A program made the position numbers and the translations under genes. Under the pieces are notes generated by a model, which saw only the letters and a program-made list of their open reading frames with translations, was not told the DNA's origin and searched no databases. Positions 45,295 to 54,222 of a stretch of DNA of 64,000 nt are shown one piece after another (position 1 is the first letter of the stretch; every line of letters starts with the position of its first letter). Source of the DNA: Streptomyces sp. DSM 110735 (GTDB lineage Bacteria; Actinomycetota; Actinomycetes; Streptomycetales; Streptomycetaceae); contig NZ_JACYHF010000004.1 in the NCBI RefSeq assembly GCF_016482685.1, forward strand, positions 310,001-374,000, written 5' to 3'.

Positions 45295-48015
45295 TTGCCT
45301 CAGCAGAAGAACACGAGCCAGTCACCGATCCCGGCGGGGGGAACCGACACCGTTGTGACGGGGGCCGCCCCTCCCGGGGGTACGAACGCCTCGTCGGCGG
45401 ACATGGAACGGGGTTCGGCTCCGGCAAGGACGACCATCTCCCCTGCGGGGGACCCTGACGGAGGACCCGCCCCGGCGGGGCGCGCGACGGCCACGTCCGT
45501 GGAGGACGCGGACTCCGCCCCGGCGGGGGGAACGGACGGCGTGCCTGCTCCCGCGAGGACGGCCACCTCCGCAAGCGGCGCGAACGCCGACGCCTCTGCG
45601 GGGGGCACGGACGGAGGGTCCGCCCCGGCGCAGTCCCCCTCGGCCGGGAGCGGCGGCGCGACGGCTGCTGCTACGGGGAACCCGGACGCCGCCCGGGACG
45701 GCGCCGCCGAGGCGACCCCGGACAAGGGCACGAACCGGCAGGCGCGCCAGAAGACGCGCAGCGCCTCCCCCTCCCAGGGCGACACCAAGTCCGCACCGAC
45801 CACCCCGGCGAAGTCCGCCCCGGTCCAGAGCGCGTCCACTACCCCGGTGCGGGGGGCTGAGACAGATTCCGCCCAGGACAAGGCAGTTGAGGCGACCCCG
45901 GGCAAGGGGGCGAACGGGAAGCCGCGCCGGAAGGCGAGCGCGCCCTCCCCTGCCGGGGACAGCCCGAAGGCCGAAGCCACCGCCCCCGCGGAGGGCGCCG
46001 ACGCGGACTCCACCCGGAGCGGCACCGCCGAAGCGACCCCTGCCGAGGCAGCCCCCGCGCCTCGCGCCAACGGACAGTCCCGCCGAACGGCGAGCGACCG
46101 CTCCCCCGTCGGGGACGACACAGTGGCCGACCCCACGCAGGACACGGACTCCGCCGAGGGCGTGAAGGGCACCGCTGCCGCAGACGCCCCCGCGAAGCAC
46201 CCCGACGCGACCTCCGCCGCGAACGGCTCCGAAGACGCGCCCGCGGACAGCGGCACGGAAACCACCGCCGTCGAGGACCACACGGTGGAGTCCGACTCCG
46301 ACACCGACAAGGCGCCCGGCGACACCGACTCCCCCAAGCCTCCTTCCTGGGCAGCCCGTTGGCGAGCCAACAACCCCGGCCCCGCCCGAACCCTCTCCCT
46401 CGCCGTCACCGTCATCGCCGCGATCCTCGTCGTCATGGCGCTCGTGATGCCCAGCAGCATCGTGGGGATCGGTCCGTCGAAGTTCCTCCGGCTTCCGGGG
46501 GAGGCGATCGTCGGCGCGGCGGTGATGCTCGCGCTGCCCCGGCGCCCGAGGGTGATTCTCGCTGCCGTCTCCGGTGTCGTGCTCGCCGCGCTGACGGTGC
46601 TGAACTGGCTGGACATGGGGTTCCACCAGTACCTGGGCCGGAACTTCAACATGGTCCTCGACTGGACGCTGCTCGGGGACGCGCAGTCGTATCTGGAGGA
46701 CTCGCTCGGCCGGACGGCGACGCTCGCGGCGACGGCAGGGCTGATCGTCGCCGTGCTGGCGATGTTCGTCGTGCTGGCCCTCTCCGTCGTGCGGCTGAGC
46801 AACATCGTCGCCCGGCACCAGAGCACCGCCACCCGCGCCACGTTGATCGCCGGGGTCGCCTGGATCACCTGCTCCTCCCTGGGGCTGGAGATCGCCGGTG
46901 TGCCGCTCGCGTCGGACACGACCGCCGTGGTGATGCGGAGCCAGACCGAGCGGGTGAGTGAAACCCTCAAGGACGAGGCGGAGTTCGGGAAGGTCGCGAA
47001 GGTGGACGCCTTCGGCAACACGCCCCCCGCGCAGCTCGTGCCCGACCTCCGCGGCAAGGACATGCTCTTCACGTTCATCGAGAGCTACGGCCGCAGCGCG
47101 ATCGAGGACCCGATCATGGCGCCCGGCGTGGACAAGACCCTGGACGAGCGCACCAAGGCGCTGGCGAAGGCCGGTTACCACGCCAAGAGCGGCTGGCTGA
47201 CCTCCGCGACGTACGGCGGCAGCAGTTGGCTCGGCCACTCCACCACCCTGTCCGGGCTGTGGATCAGCAACCAGCAGCGCTACCGCACGGTGATGGCCAG
47301 CGACCACCTCAGCCTCACCAAGGTGTTCAAGAAGACCGGTGACTGGGACACCGTCGGCGTGATGCCGGGCGTGCAGAAGGCGTGGCCGGAGCAGAGCTAC
47401 TACGGTCTCGACAAGGTCTACAACGCCTTCGAACTCGGCTACAAGGGACCGAAGTTCAGTTGGTCCACGATGCCCGACCAGTACGCCCTGGAGCAGTTCC
47501 AACAGCGCGTCCACGGCAAGAAGCGCACCGACGGCAAGGCCCTGATGTCCGAGGTCATCCTGACCTCCAGCCACCAGCCGTGGGCGCCGATCCCGAAGAT
47601 GGTCGGCTGGGACCAGCTCGGCAACGGCTCAATTTTCAAGGGCATCGAGGCGGCGGGCAACAAGTCGGCGGACGTCATCGCGGACACCACCAAGTCCCGT
47701 GAGGAGTACGGCAAGTCGATCCAGTACTCGGTGACCGCGCTCACCCAGTGGCTGACCCGGTACGGCAGCAAGGACACCGTGCTGGTCTTCCTCGGCGACC
47801 ACCAGCCCATCGCCCGCGTCAGCGGCAACCACGCCAGCCGTGACGTGCCGATCTCCATCGTCGCCAAGGACCCGAAGGTCCTCGACAAGGTGGCGGACTG
47901 GGGCTGGTCCGACGGTCTGCGCCCCGCGCACGACGCCCCGGTGTGGAAGATGAGCGCCTTCCGCGACCGCTTCCTGACGGCGTACGGCTCCACCCCGCAC
48001 CCGAAGAAGGGCTGA
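45295..48015 (+). CDS. sulfatase/LtaS-fold membrane protein with long disordered N-terminus
   Basis: The 906-residue protein starts at TTG 45295 (GGAAGGA upstream). About 345 residues of Ala/Thr/Ser/Asp/Gly-rich low-complexity sequence come first, with repeated phrases such as AEATPDKGTN, VEATPGKGANG and AEATPAEAAP. Four to five membrane helices follow (about 360-560), then an extracytoplasmic alkaline-phosphatase-superfamily domain. That domain has MLFTFIESYGRSAI (metal-binding Glu), SWLGHSTTLSG (likely nucleophile region) and VFLGDHQPIA (metal Asp-His, about 833). LtaS-like proteins transfer phosphoglycerol, and others hydrolyse sulfate esters; the text does not decide. The N-terminal extension has strongly biased composition. 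Confidence 0.85.
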   Translation: MPQQKNTSQSPIPAGGTDTVVTGAAPPGGTNASSADMERGSAPARTTISPAGDPDGGPAPAGRATATSVEDADSAPAGGTDGVPAPARTATSASGANADASAGGTDGGSAPAQSPSAGSGGATAAATGNPDAARDGAAEATPDKGTNRQARQKTRSASPSQGDTKSAPTTPAKSAPVQSASTTPVRGAETDSAQDKAVEATPGKGANGKPRRKASAPSPAGDSPKAEATAPAEGADADSTRSGTAEATPAEAAPAPRANGQSRRTASDRSPVGDDTVADPTQDTDSAEGVKGTAAADAPAKHPDATSAANGSEDAPADSGTETTAVEDHTVESDSDTDKAPGDTDSPKPPSWAARWRANNPGPARTLSLAVTVIAAILVVMALVMPSSIVGIGPSKFLRLPGEAIVGAAVMLALPRRPRVILAAVSGVVLAALTVLNWLDMGFHQYLGRNFNMVLDWTLLGDAQSYLEDSLGRTATLAATAGLIVAVLAMFVVLALSVVRLSNIVARHQSTATRATLIAGVAWITCSSLGLEIAGVPLASDTTAVVMRSQTERVSETLKDEAEFGKVAKVDAFGNTPPAQLVPDLRGKDMLFTFIESYGRSAIEDPIMAPGVDKTLDERTKALAKAGYHAKSGWLTSATYGGSSWLGHSTTLSGLWISNQQRYRTVMASDHLSLTKVFKKTGDWDTVGVMPGVQKAWPEQSYYGLDKVYNAFELGYKGPKFSWSTMPDQYALEQFQQRVHGKKRTDGKALMSEVILTSSHQPWAPIPKMVGWDQLGNGSIFKGIEAAGNKSADVIADTTKSREEYGKSIQYSVTALTQWLTRYGSKDTVLVFLGDHQPIARVSGNHASRDVPISIVAKDPKVLDKVADWGWSDGLRPAHDAPVWKMSAFRDRFLTAYGSTPHPKKG

Positions 48016-48033
48016 ACGGGCAGCAGAGCAAGC

Positions 48034-48073
48034 ACAGTTCGGGCCGGCCCCTCGGGGGGCCGGCCCGAACTGT
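48034..48073. terminator. bidirectional terminator between convergent genes
   Basis: An 18-bp perfect stem ACAGTTCGGGCCGGCCCC with its complement and a 4-base loop lies between the stop at 48015 and the stop of the molybdoenzyme gene at 48080. It can serve both strands. Confidence 0.85.
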
Positions 48074-48079
48074 CGTTCC

Positions 48080-50404
48080 TCAGTCGCGGAACTCCGTGGG
48101 CTTGGTTCCGGGCGGCGCGGTGCCCGGTTCGAGCCGGACCACGATCCCCTTGGACGTGGGCTGCCTGCTGATGTCGGCGAGGCTGTTCAGCGGGACCAGC
48201 GGCTGCACCTCCGGGTAGTACGCCGCCGCGCACCCCTTGGTGGTGGGGTACGGGATGACCTCGTAGCCGTCGACCCGCCGCTCCACGTCGTCGTCCCAGA
48301 CGCCGATGATGTTGACGAACTCGCCCCTGGAGAGACCGAGTTCGGCCATGTCGTCCGGGTTGACCATGATGATGTTCCGGCGTCCGTGGATGCCGCGGTA
48401 GCGGTCGTTGTCGGTGTACGGGATGGTGTTCCACTGGTCGTGGGAGCGCATGCTCTGGAGGACCAGATGGCCGGGCGGCGCGGTGGACATGTCCCAGTCG
48501 TTGCGGGTGAACATCGCCTTGCCGGTGGCGGTGGCGTAGACGCCCTCGTTGACCGGGTTCGGCAGCTTGATGCCGCCGGGGCGGGCGACGCGCCGGTTGA
48601 AGTCGTAGAAGCCCGGGATGATCTGGGCCACCCGGTCGCGGATGTTGCCGTAGTCCGACTCGAAGTCCCGCCAGGGAATGGTGGACTTGCCGTCGAAGGT
48701 GCGGTCGGCGAGGCGGCACAGGATGGCGACCTCGCTGAGCAGCAGCCGGGAGGCGGGGCGGAGTTTGCCGAAGGAGGTGTGCACCTCGCTGGAGGTGTTC
48801 TCCACGGTGACGAACTGCACGCCGCTCGCCTGGATGTCGATCTCGGTGCGGCCCAGGCAGGGCAGGATCAGCGCGGTCTCGCCGGTGACCGTGTGCGCCT
48901 TGCTGAGCTTGGTGGAGATCTGCGCGGTGAGGCGGCACGTGCGCATCGCCTCGTCGGTGACGTGGGTGTCGGGGGCGGCGCGGACGAAGTTGCCCGCGAG
49001 CGACAGGAACACCTTGATCTTGCCCTCGCCCATGGCCTGGATCGCCTTGACGGAGTCCATGCCGTGGTGGCGGGGCGGGTCGAAGCCGAACTCGGCCTTG
49101 AGGGCGTCCAGGAACTCGTCGGGCATCTGCTCCCAGACGCCCATGGTGCGGTCGCCCTGGACGTTGCTGTGCCCGCGCACCGGGCTCGCGCCGCAGCCGA
49201 CCCGGCCCAGATTGCCGCGCAGCATCAGGAAGTTGACGATCTCCCGGACGGTCGGCACCCCGTGCCGCTGCTGGGTGACGCCCATGGCCCAGCACACGAT
49301 GACGCGCTTGGCGCGCAGCACGTAGTCCCGGACCTCCTCGATCTGTTCCTTCGTGAGCTGGGTGGCGGTGAGGATGTCGTCCCACGAGACGGTGCGGGCG
49401 TGGCGGCTGAACTCCTCGAAGCCGGAGGTGTGGTCGGTGATGAAGTCGTGGTCGAGCACGGTGCCCGGTGCCGCGTCCTCGGCTTCGAGGAGCAGCCGGT
49501 TGATGCCCTGGAACAGGGCGAGGTCGCCGCCGCTGCGGATGTGCAGGAACAGGTCGGAGATCTTGACGCCGTCCCCGATGACGCCCCGGATCTGCTGCGG
49601 GTTCTTGAACCGCATCAGACCCGCCTCGGGCAGCGTGTTCACCGAGATGATCTTGCCGCCGTTGTCCTTGGTCTTCTCCAGCGCGGACAACTGGCGCGGG
49701 TGGTTGGTCGCCGGGTTCTGCCCGACCAGGAAGACCAGGTCTGACTGGTAGAAGTCCTCGAGGGCGACCGTGCCCTTGCCGGTGCCCAGCGTCTCGTGCA
49801 GCCCGAAGCCGCTGGTCTCGTGGCACAGGTTGCTGCAGTCGGGCAGGTTGTTGGTGCCAAGGGCGCGGGCGAAGAGCTGGAGCAGGAACGCCGACTCGTT
49901 GCTGGCCCGTCCCGAGGTGTAGAAGACCGCCTCGTCGGGGTGGTCGAGCGCCTTCAGCTCGTCGGCGATCAGGCCCAGCGCGTCGTGCCAACTGATCGGT
50001 TCGTAGTAGTCGGAGCCGGGCCGCTTGACCATGGGTTCGGTGAGACGGCCCTGCTGGTTCAGCCACAGGTCCGACTGCTCGTTCAGCCAGGACACCGGGT
50101 GCGCGCGGAAGAAGTCACGGGTGATCCGGCGCGCGGTGGCCTCGTCGTTGATGTGCTTGGCGCCGTTCTCGCAGTACTCGTTCATGTGCCGGTGACCCGG
50201 CGCGGGGTCGGACCAGGCGCAGCCGGGGCAGTCGATGCCGCCGACCTGGTTCATCGTCAGCAGGGTGGTGGCGGTGGTGCGCAGCGTCGTCTCGTCGAGG
50301 GAGTACTCCAGGGCGTGCGTCACCGCCGGGACGCCCGCCGCCCACTTCTTGGGGGAGGTGACGACCAACGGCTCGTCGGGCTCGTGCTTCGGCGCCTTCT
50401 TCAT
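48080..50404 (-). CDS. FdhF/YdeP-family molybdopterin oxidoreductase
   Basis: The 774-residue protein matches the YdeP-type group of formate-dehydrogenase-like molybdenum enzymes. The N-terminus has GGIDCPGCAWSDP with only two cysteines (Cys59, Cys62) instead of the full iron-sulfur set. SGRASNESAFLLQLFAR and LPDCSNLCHETSG, with Cys near the expected molybdenum ligand, come next. GHSNVQGDRTMG and a C-terminal dinucleotide-binding domain (ATGKAMFTRNDW, IPYPTTKGCAAAYYPEVQPL) follow. E. coli YdeP is linked to acid resistance; the reaction is not established. It has no twin-arginine signal, so it is cytoplasmic. It is convergent with the sulfatase gene. Confidence 0.9.
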   Translation of the reverse strand: MKKAPKHEPDEPLVVTSPKKWAAGVPAVTHALEYSLDETTLRTTATTLLTMNQVGGIDCPGCAWSDPAPGHRHMNEYCENGAKHINDEATARRITRDFFRAHPVSWLNEQSDLWLNQQGRLTEPMVKRPGSDYYEPISWHDALGLIADELKALDHPDEAVFYTSGRASNESAFLLQLFARALGTNNLPDCSNLCHETSGFGLHETLGTGKGTVALEDFYQSDLVFLVGQNPATNHPRQLSALEKTKDNGGKIISVNTLPEAGLMRFKNPQQIRGVIGDGVKISDLFLHIRSGGDLALFQGINRLLLEAEDAAPGTVLDHDFITDHTSGFEEFSRHARTVSWDDILTATQLTKEQIEEVRDYVLRAKRVIVCWAMGVTQQRHGVPTVREIVNFLMLRGNLGRVGCGASPVRGHSNVQGDRTMGVWEQMPDEFLDALKAEFGFDPPRHHGMDSVKAIQAMGEGKIKVFLSLAGNFVRAAPDTHVTDEAMRTCRLTAQISTKLSKAHTVTGETALILPCLGRTEIDIQASGVQFVTVENTSSEVHTSFGKLRPASRLLLSEVAILCRLADRTFDGKSTIPWRDFESDYGNIRDRVAQIIPGFYDFNRRVARPGGIKLPNPVNEGVYATATGKAMFTRNDWDMSTAPPGHLVLQSMRSHDQWNTIPYTDNDRYRGIHGRRNIIMVNPDDMAELGLSRGEFVNIIGVWDDDVERRVDGYEVIPYPTTKGCAAAYYPEVQPLVPLNSLADISRQPTSKGIVVRLEPGTAPPGTKPTEFRD

Positions 50405-50491
50405 GGGAACTGCCTCTCGCTCTGTCCGGCGTAAGGTCCGCGCCCCCCTCTGACCTGCGCGTTCGCCCGTAACGGGTACGTGGTCCGGGCT

Positions 50492-51010
50492 TCAGCCCAC
50501 GGGCCACTTGGGCACCCGGCTGCGGGGCGGGTTCGGCTCCGACGGGGTCACCCGGCCGTGGTGGACGGAGCCGCGCCAGGCGCCGTTCGCGGCGCCGAGC
50601 CCCTCGATGACTTCCTTGAAGTTGTCGAGCGCCTCGCGGACCGCCTGGCTCACGCGCTTGACCGAGCCGGGCAGCCGGTCCAGCAGACCGTGCGGCTCGA
50701 TGTGCAGATGGACCTCGATCACCGCCCGGTCAGGACCTGCCGCGCGGAAGTACACCTCGCCCCAGTGCCTGGGGTGCCGTTCCGCGTCGCGCCAGGCGAT
50801 CAGCGAGTCCGGCCGCTGCTCGACGATCTCGGCCATGAACTCCCTGGTGAGCGGCCCGACCCGGACCTTCCAGCGGGTCATCGCGGGCCCGACCTGATCC
50901 ACCCGCAGCACGGGTCGCATCATCCGGGGAAAGCTCTTGAACTGCGTCCACTGGTCGTACGCCGTACGCACCGGCACCCTGACCTCGACGGACTGCTCGA
51001 TGGTGCTCAT
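50492..51010 (-). CDS. SRPBCC-superfamily protein
   Basis: The 172-residue protein is a single SRPBCC/polyketide-cyclase-like fold. It starts MSTIEQSVEVRVPVRTAYDQ, then WTQFKSFPRMMRPVLRVDQ, SLIAWRDAE and GEVYFRAAGPDRAVIEVHL, and ends in a helix with a Pro/Arg-rich tail. Such proteins bind hydrophobic ligands in a cavity and are often stress-related in Streptomyces. ATG 51010 fits the family start; an upstream ATG at 51082 lacks support. It lies 87 bases upstream of the molybdoenzyme on the same strand. Confidence 0.8.
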   Translation of the reverse strand: MSTIEQSVEVRVPVRTAYDQWTQFKSFPRMMRPVLRVDQVGPAMTRWKVRVGPLTREFMAEIVEQRPDSLIAWRDAERHPRHWGEVYFRAAGPDRAVIEVHLHIEPHGLLDRLPGSVKRVSQAVREALDNFKEVIEGLGAANGAWRGSVHHGRVTPSEPNPPRSRVPKWPVG

Positions 51011-51351
51011 GATCCACCCGCTTCCAGGCACGGTTGCCTCAAGTCTTGCGGGGGCACCGAGGGGTCGCCACAGCGGAATCACCGTCCCCGGAAGGGCATT
51101 TGCGAGCTTTTCCGGCGGAGTTCACGGCATCGGAACGTCGGTGCCGCGACGTGCCACGGCTGGGGGTCCGCAGATGCGAGGCGGGAAGGATTTTCCGGCG
51201 CGGGGTCCGCGACGGGCCACCAGGGTTCTGGACCGGCTACCGGGGTCCTGGACCGACCACCGCCCGGTGAAGCAGGAGCGGGCCGGGTCCGGCCACGGCG
51301 AAGGGCCGAGCCCCCGAGCGGCCCGGCCCTTCTCGCGACACCCCGCGGCAC
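51011..51351. other. 341-base intergenic region ending in the dus terminator
   Basis: No supported gene. The right end carries a 9-bp stem GAAGGGCCG/CGGCCCTTC (51300-51332) with an inner GCC/GGC pairing, about 20 bases past the dihydrouridine synthase stop, which fits a minus-strand terminator. The middle has two near-repeats of GACCGGCTACC/GGTCCTGGACCGACCACC-like text. The left part should hold the SRPBCC promoter. Confidence 0.5.
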
Positions 51352-52485
51352 TCAACCGCCGGACGTGTCCAGCTCCGCGTCCTCGCCGACGCCCGCGCAG
51401 TCGTACGGGTCCTTCAGCCAGCCGTCCGGCAGGACCACGCGGTTGTTGCCGGAGGTACGCCCGCGCGGGCCGTCGGCGCCGGTGGGCCAGGGCTGGTCGA
51501 GGTCCAGCTCGTCGAGCCCGGCGCGCAGCGCCTCAAGGGACGAGGTGATCGCGAGCCGCTTGCGCATCTCGGAGCCGACCGCGAAGCCCTTGAGGTACCA
51601 GGCGACGTGCTTGCGGAAGTCGACCACGCCCTTCGCCTCGTCACCCAGCCACTCCCCGAGCAGGGTGGCGTGCCGGACCATGACGTCGGCCACCTCCTTC
51701 AGGCTCGGGCGCGCCAGTTCGTCCGTACGCCCCTCGAAGGCGGCGACCAGGTCCGCGAACAGCCACGGGCGCCCCAGACAGCCGCGCCCGACGACCACGC
51801 CGTCGCACCCGGTCTCGCGGACCATGCGCAGCGCGTCCTCGGCGGACCAGATGTCGCCGTTGCCGAGCACCGGGATCTCCGGCACGTGCTCCTTGAGCCG
51901 GGCGATGGCGTCCCAGTCGGCGGTGCCGCCGTAGTGCTGGGCGGTGGTACGGCCGTGCAGCGCGATCGCGGTGACGCCCTCCTCGACGGCGATGCGGCCG
52001 GCGTCGAGGTAGGTGATGTGGTCGTCGTCGATGCCCTTGCGCATCTTCATGGTGACCGGCAGGTCGCCCGCGCCGGAGACCGCCTCGCGCAGGATGGCGC
52101 GCAGCAGGTTCCGCTTGTACGGCAGCGCGGAGCCGCCGCCCTTGCGGGTGACCTTGGGGACCGGGCAGCCGAAGTTCAGGTCGATGTGGTCGGCGAGACC
52201 CTCCTCCGCGATCATGCGGACGGCCTTGCCGACGGTGGCCGGGTCGACGCCGTACAACTGGATCGAGCGCGGCTTCTCGGTCTCGTCGAACCGGATGAGC
52301 TGCATGGTCTTCTCGTTGCGCTCGACCAGCGCCCGGGTGGTGATCATCTCGCTGACGAACAGCCCCTTGCCCCCGCTGAACTCCCGGCACAGGGTGCGGA
52401 AGGGCGCGTTGGTGATCCCCGCCATGGGTGCGAGCACGACGGGCGGCGCCACGGCGTGCGGGCCGATGGAGAGGGGCTGGTTCAT
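51352..52485 (-). CDS. dusB: tRNA-dihydrouridine synthase, DusB type
   Basis: The 377-residue flavoenzyme reduces uridines in the D-loop of tRNA. It shows VVLAPMAGITNAPFRTLCRE (FMN-binding start), SIQLYGVDP, IDLNFGCPVPKVTRKGGG with catalytic Cys107, MKMRKGIDDDH, IALHGRTTAQHYGG, VLGNGDIWSAEDAL and GVVVGRGCLGRPWLF. A helical tRNA-binding domain ends the protein. ATG 52485 has a GGAG site 6 bases upstream. The gene is monocistronic and divergent from a DHA2-type transporter gene. Confidence 0.94.
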   Translation of the reverse strand: MNQPLSIGPHAVAPPVVLAPMAGITNAPFRTLCREFSGGKGLFVSEMITTRALVERNEKTMQLIRFDETEKPRSIQLYGVDPATVGKAVRMIAEEGLADHIDLNFGCPVPKVTRKGGGSALPYKRNLLRAILREAVSGAGDLPVTMKMRKGIDDDHITYLDAGRIAVEEGVTAIALHGRTTAQHYGGTADWDAIARLKEHVPEIPVLGNGDIWSAEDALRMVRETGCDGVVVGRGCLGRPWLFADLVAAFEGRTDELARPSLKEVADVMVRHATLLGEWLGDEAKGVVDFRKHVAWYLKGFAVGSEMRKRLAITSSLEALRAGLDELDLDQPWPTGADGPRGRTSGNNRVVLPDGWLKDPYDCAGVGEDAELDTSGG

Positions 52486-52663
52486 CAGGGGCTCCGGGTC
52501 GGATGTCGGTGGGGCGGCGGTGGCCGGTGGGGCGGGGACCCCCGGTGCCGGTGAGCTGGAGGCCAACGGTGCCGGTGGGCGGGGGCCGCGGTGCCGGTGG
52601 GGCGAGGGCCGCCGTCCATTGTCCCTCATGTCCCCCGGGCGCCCGCCCTTTCACCGATTTCCG

Positions 52664-52706
52664 TGCATTGGTAATTAGTTAGCCGCACTATTGAAGTGGG
52701 CGTACG
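52664..52706 (+). promoter_or_regulatory. AT-rich promoter region of the MFS transporter
   Basis: The stretch from TTGGTAATTAGTTAG (52668-52682) to TATTGA (52689-52694) is strikingly AT-rich in this genome and lies just before the MFS start. TTGGTA could be a -35 and TATTGA a -10, but the spacing is only 15. The TAATTAGTTAG motif resembles MarR-type operators, although no MarR gene is adjacent. Confidence 0.35.
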
Positions 52707-54164
52707 ATGGAGCCCATGCCCGAGCTCAGCCACCGGCGGCGGCTGCTCGTGCTCGCGATCTGCTGCATGAGCCTGCTGATCGTGAGCCTCGACAACACCG
52801 CCCTGAATGTCGCGCTCCCCTCGATGCAGCGCGACCTCCACGCGACCACCTCCGGCCTCCAGTGGACGATCGACGCCTACACCCTGGTGCTCGCCTCCCT
52901 GCTGATGCTCGCGGGCTCGACCGCCGACCGGATCGGCCGCAAGCGCGTCTTCATGACCGGTCTGACGATCTTCACCGTCGGGTCCCTGCTGTGCTCGCTG
53001 GCGCCGAACCTGGAACTGCTCGTCGTCTTCCGCATGATCCAGGCGGTCGGCGGCTCGATGCTCAACCCGGTCGCGATGTCGATCATCACCAACACCTTCA
53101 CCGACCCGCGCGAGCGGGCGCGGGCGATCGGCGCGTGGGGCGCGGTGGTCGGCATCTCCATGGCGGCGGGTCCGCTGGTCGGCGGGCTGCTGGTGGAGTC
53201 GGTCGGCTGGCGCTCGATCTTCTGGGTCAACCTGCCGGTGGGCGCGGCGGCCCTGCTCCTGACGCTCCGCTTCGTCCCGGAGTCCCGCGCGCCGAAGCCG
53301 CGCCGCCCGGACCCGGTCGGGCAGCTCCTGGTGATCGCCCTGTTCGGCTCCCTGACGTACGCGATCATCGAGGCGCCGGACGCGGGCGCGGCGACGGTAC
53401 TGCCCTTCGGCGCGGTCGCGCTGGCCGCGCTGCTTGCCCTGCTGATCTACGAACCCCGTCGCGCGGAACCCCTGATCGAGCTGCGCTTCTTCCGCTCGGC
53501 GCCCTTCAGCGGGGCGACGGTGATAGCGGTGAGCGGTTTCGCGGCGCTGGGCGGCTTCCTGTTCCTGTCGACGCTCTACCTCCAGAACGTCCGCGGTCTG
53601 GACGCGCTCCACGCGGGTCTCTGGATGCTCCCGATGGCCGCCCCGACCCTCCTCTGCGCGCCCCTCTCCGGGCGCCTGGTGGGCAGCCGGGGTCCCCGCA
53701 TACCCCTGCTTCTGGCGGGCGCCGCGATGACCCTGAGCGGCATCCTCTTCGCCGCCTTCGAGGCGGAGACCTCCAACCTCACCCTCCTCGCCGGTTACGT
53801 CCTCTTCGGCATCGGTTTCGGCTTCGTCAACGCCCCGATCACCAACACGGCGGTCTCGGGAATGCCCCGCGCCCAGGCGGGCGTGGCGGCGGCGGTCGCC
53901 TCCACGAGCCGCCAGCTAGGTCAGACCCTGGGCGTGGCGGTAATCGGCGCGGTCCTCGCCTCCGGCATCGGCGACTCCCCCTACCGCGACGCCTTCGTCT
54001 CCGCCGCCCGCCCCGGCTGGTGGATCCTGACGGCTTGCGGCGCGACGGTCCTGGTCCTCGGCTACGTCACCAGCGGCCGCTGGGCCCGGACCACGGCCAC
54101 CCGCACGGCGGAGCGGCTGGAGGCACCGGAGGTACGGGAAGCGGTGGGGGCGGGGCGCGTCTGA
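52707..54164 (+). CDS. MFS drug-efflux transporter, DHA2 family
   Basis: The 485-residue protein has about 14 membrane helices and the DHA2 signatures SLDNTALNVALPSMQRDL in helix 1, GSTADRIGRKRVFMTGL as the motif A loop, RMIQAVGGSMLNPVAMSI, and WGAVVGISMAAGPLVGGLLV as motif C. It should export drugs or metabolites by proton exchange. ATG 52707 or ATG 52716 are both possible; the second has GGAG just upstream. It is divergent from dusB and convergent with the XRE regulator. Confidence 0.9.
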   Translation: MEPMPELSHRRRLLVLAICCMSLLIVSLDNTALNVALPSMQRDLHATTSGLQWTIDAYTLVLASLLMLAGSTADRIGRKRVFMTGLTIFTVGSLLCSLAPNLELLVVFRMIQAVGGSMLNPVAMSIITNTFTDPRERARAIGAWGAVVGISMAAGPLVGGLLVESVGWRSIFWVNLPVGAAALLLTLRFVPESRAPKPRRPDPVGQLLVIALFGSLTYAIIEAPDAGAATVLPFGAVALAALLALLIYEPRRAEPLIELRFFRSAPFSGATVIAVSGFAALGGFLFLSTLYLQNVRGLDALHAGLWMLPMAAPTLLCAPLSGRLVGSRGPRIPLLLAGAAMTLSGILFAAFEAETSNLTLLAGYVLFGIGFGFVNAPITNTAVSGMPRAQAGVAAAVASTSRQLGQTLGVAVIGAVLASGIGDSPYRDAFVSAARPGWWILTACGATVLVLGYVTSGRWARTTATRTAERLEAPEVREAVGAGRV

Positions 54165-54222
54165 GCCGCGTACCGGCTCACTCGATGCCGGGTCCGCCCC
54201 GCCGCCGACGGCTCCCGCCCCT

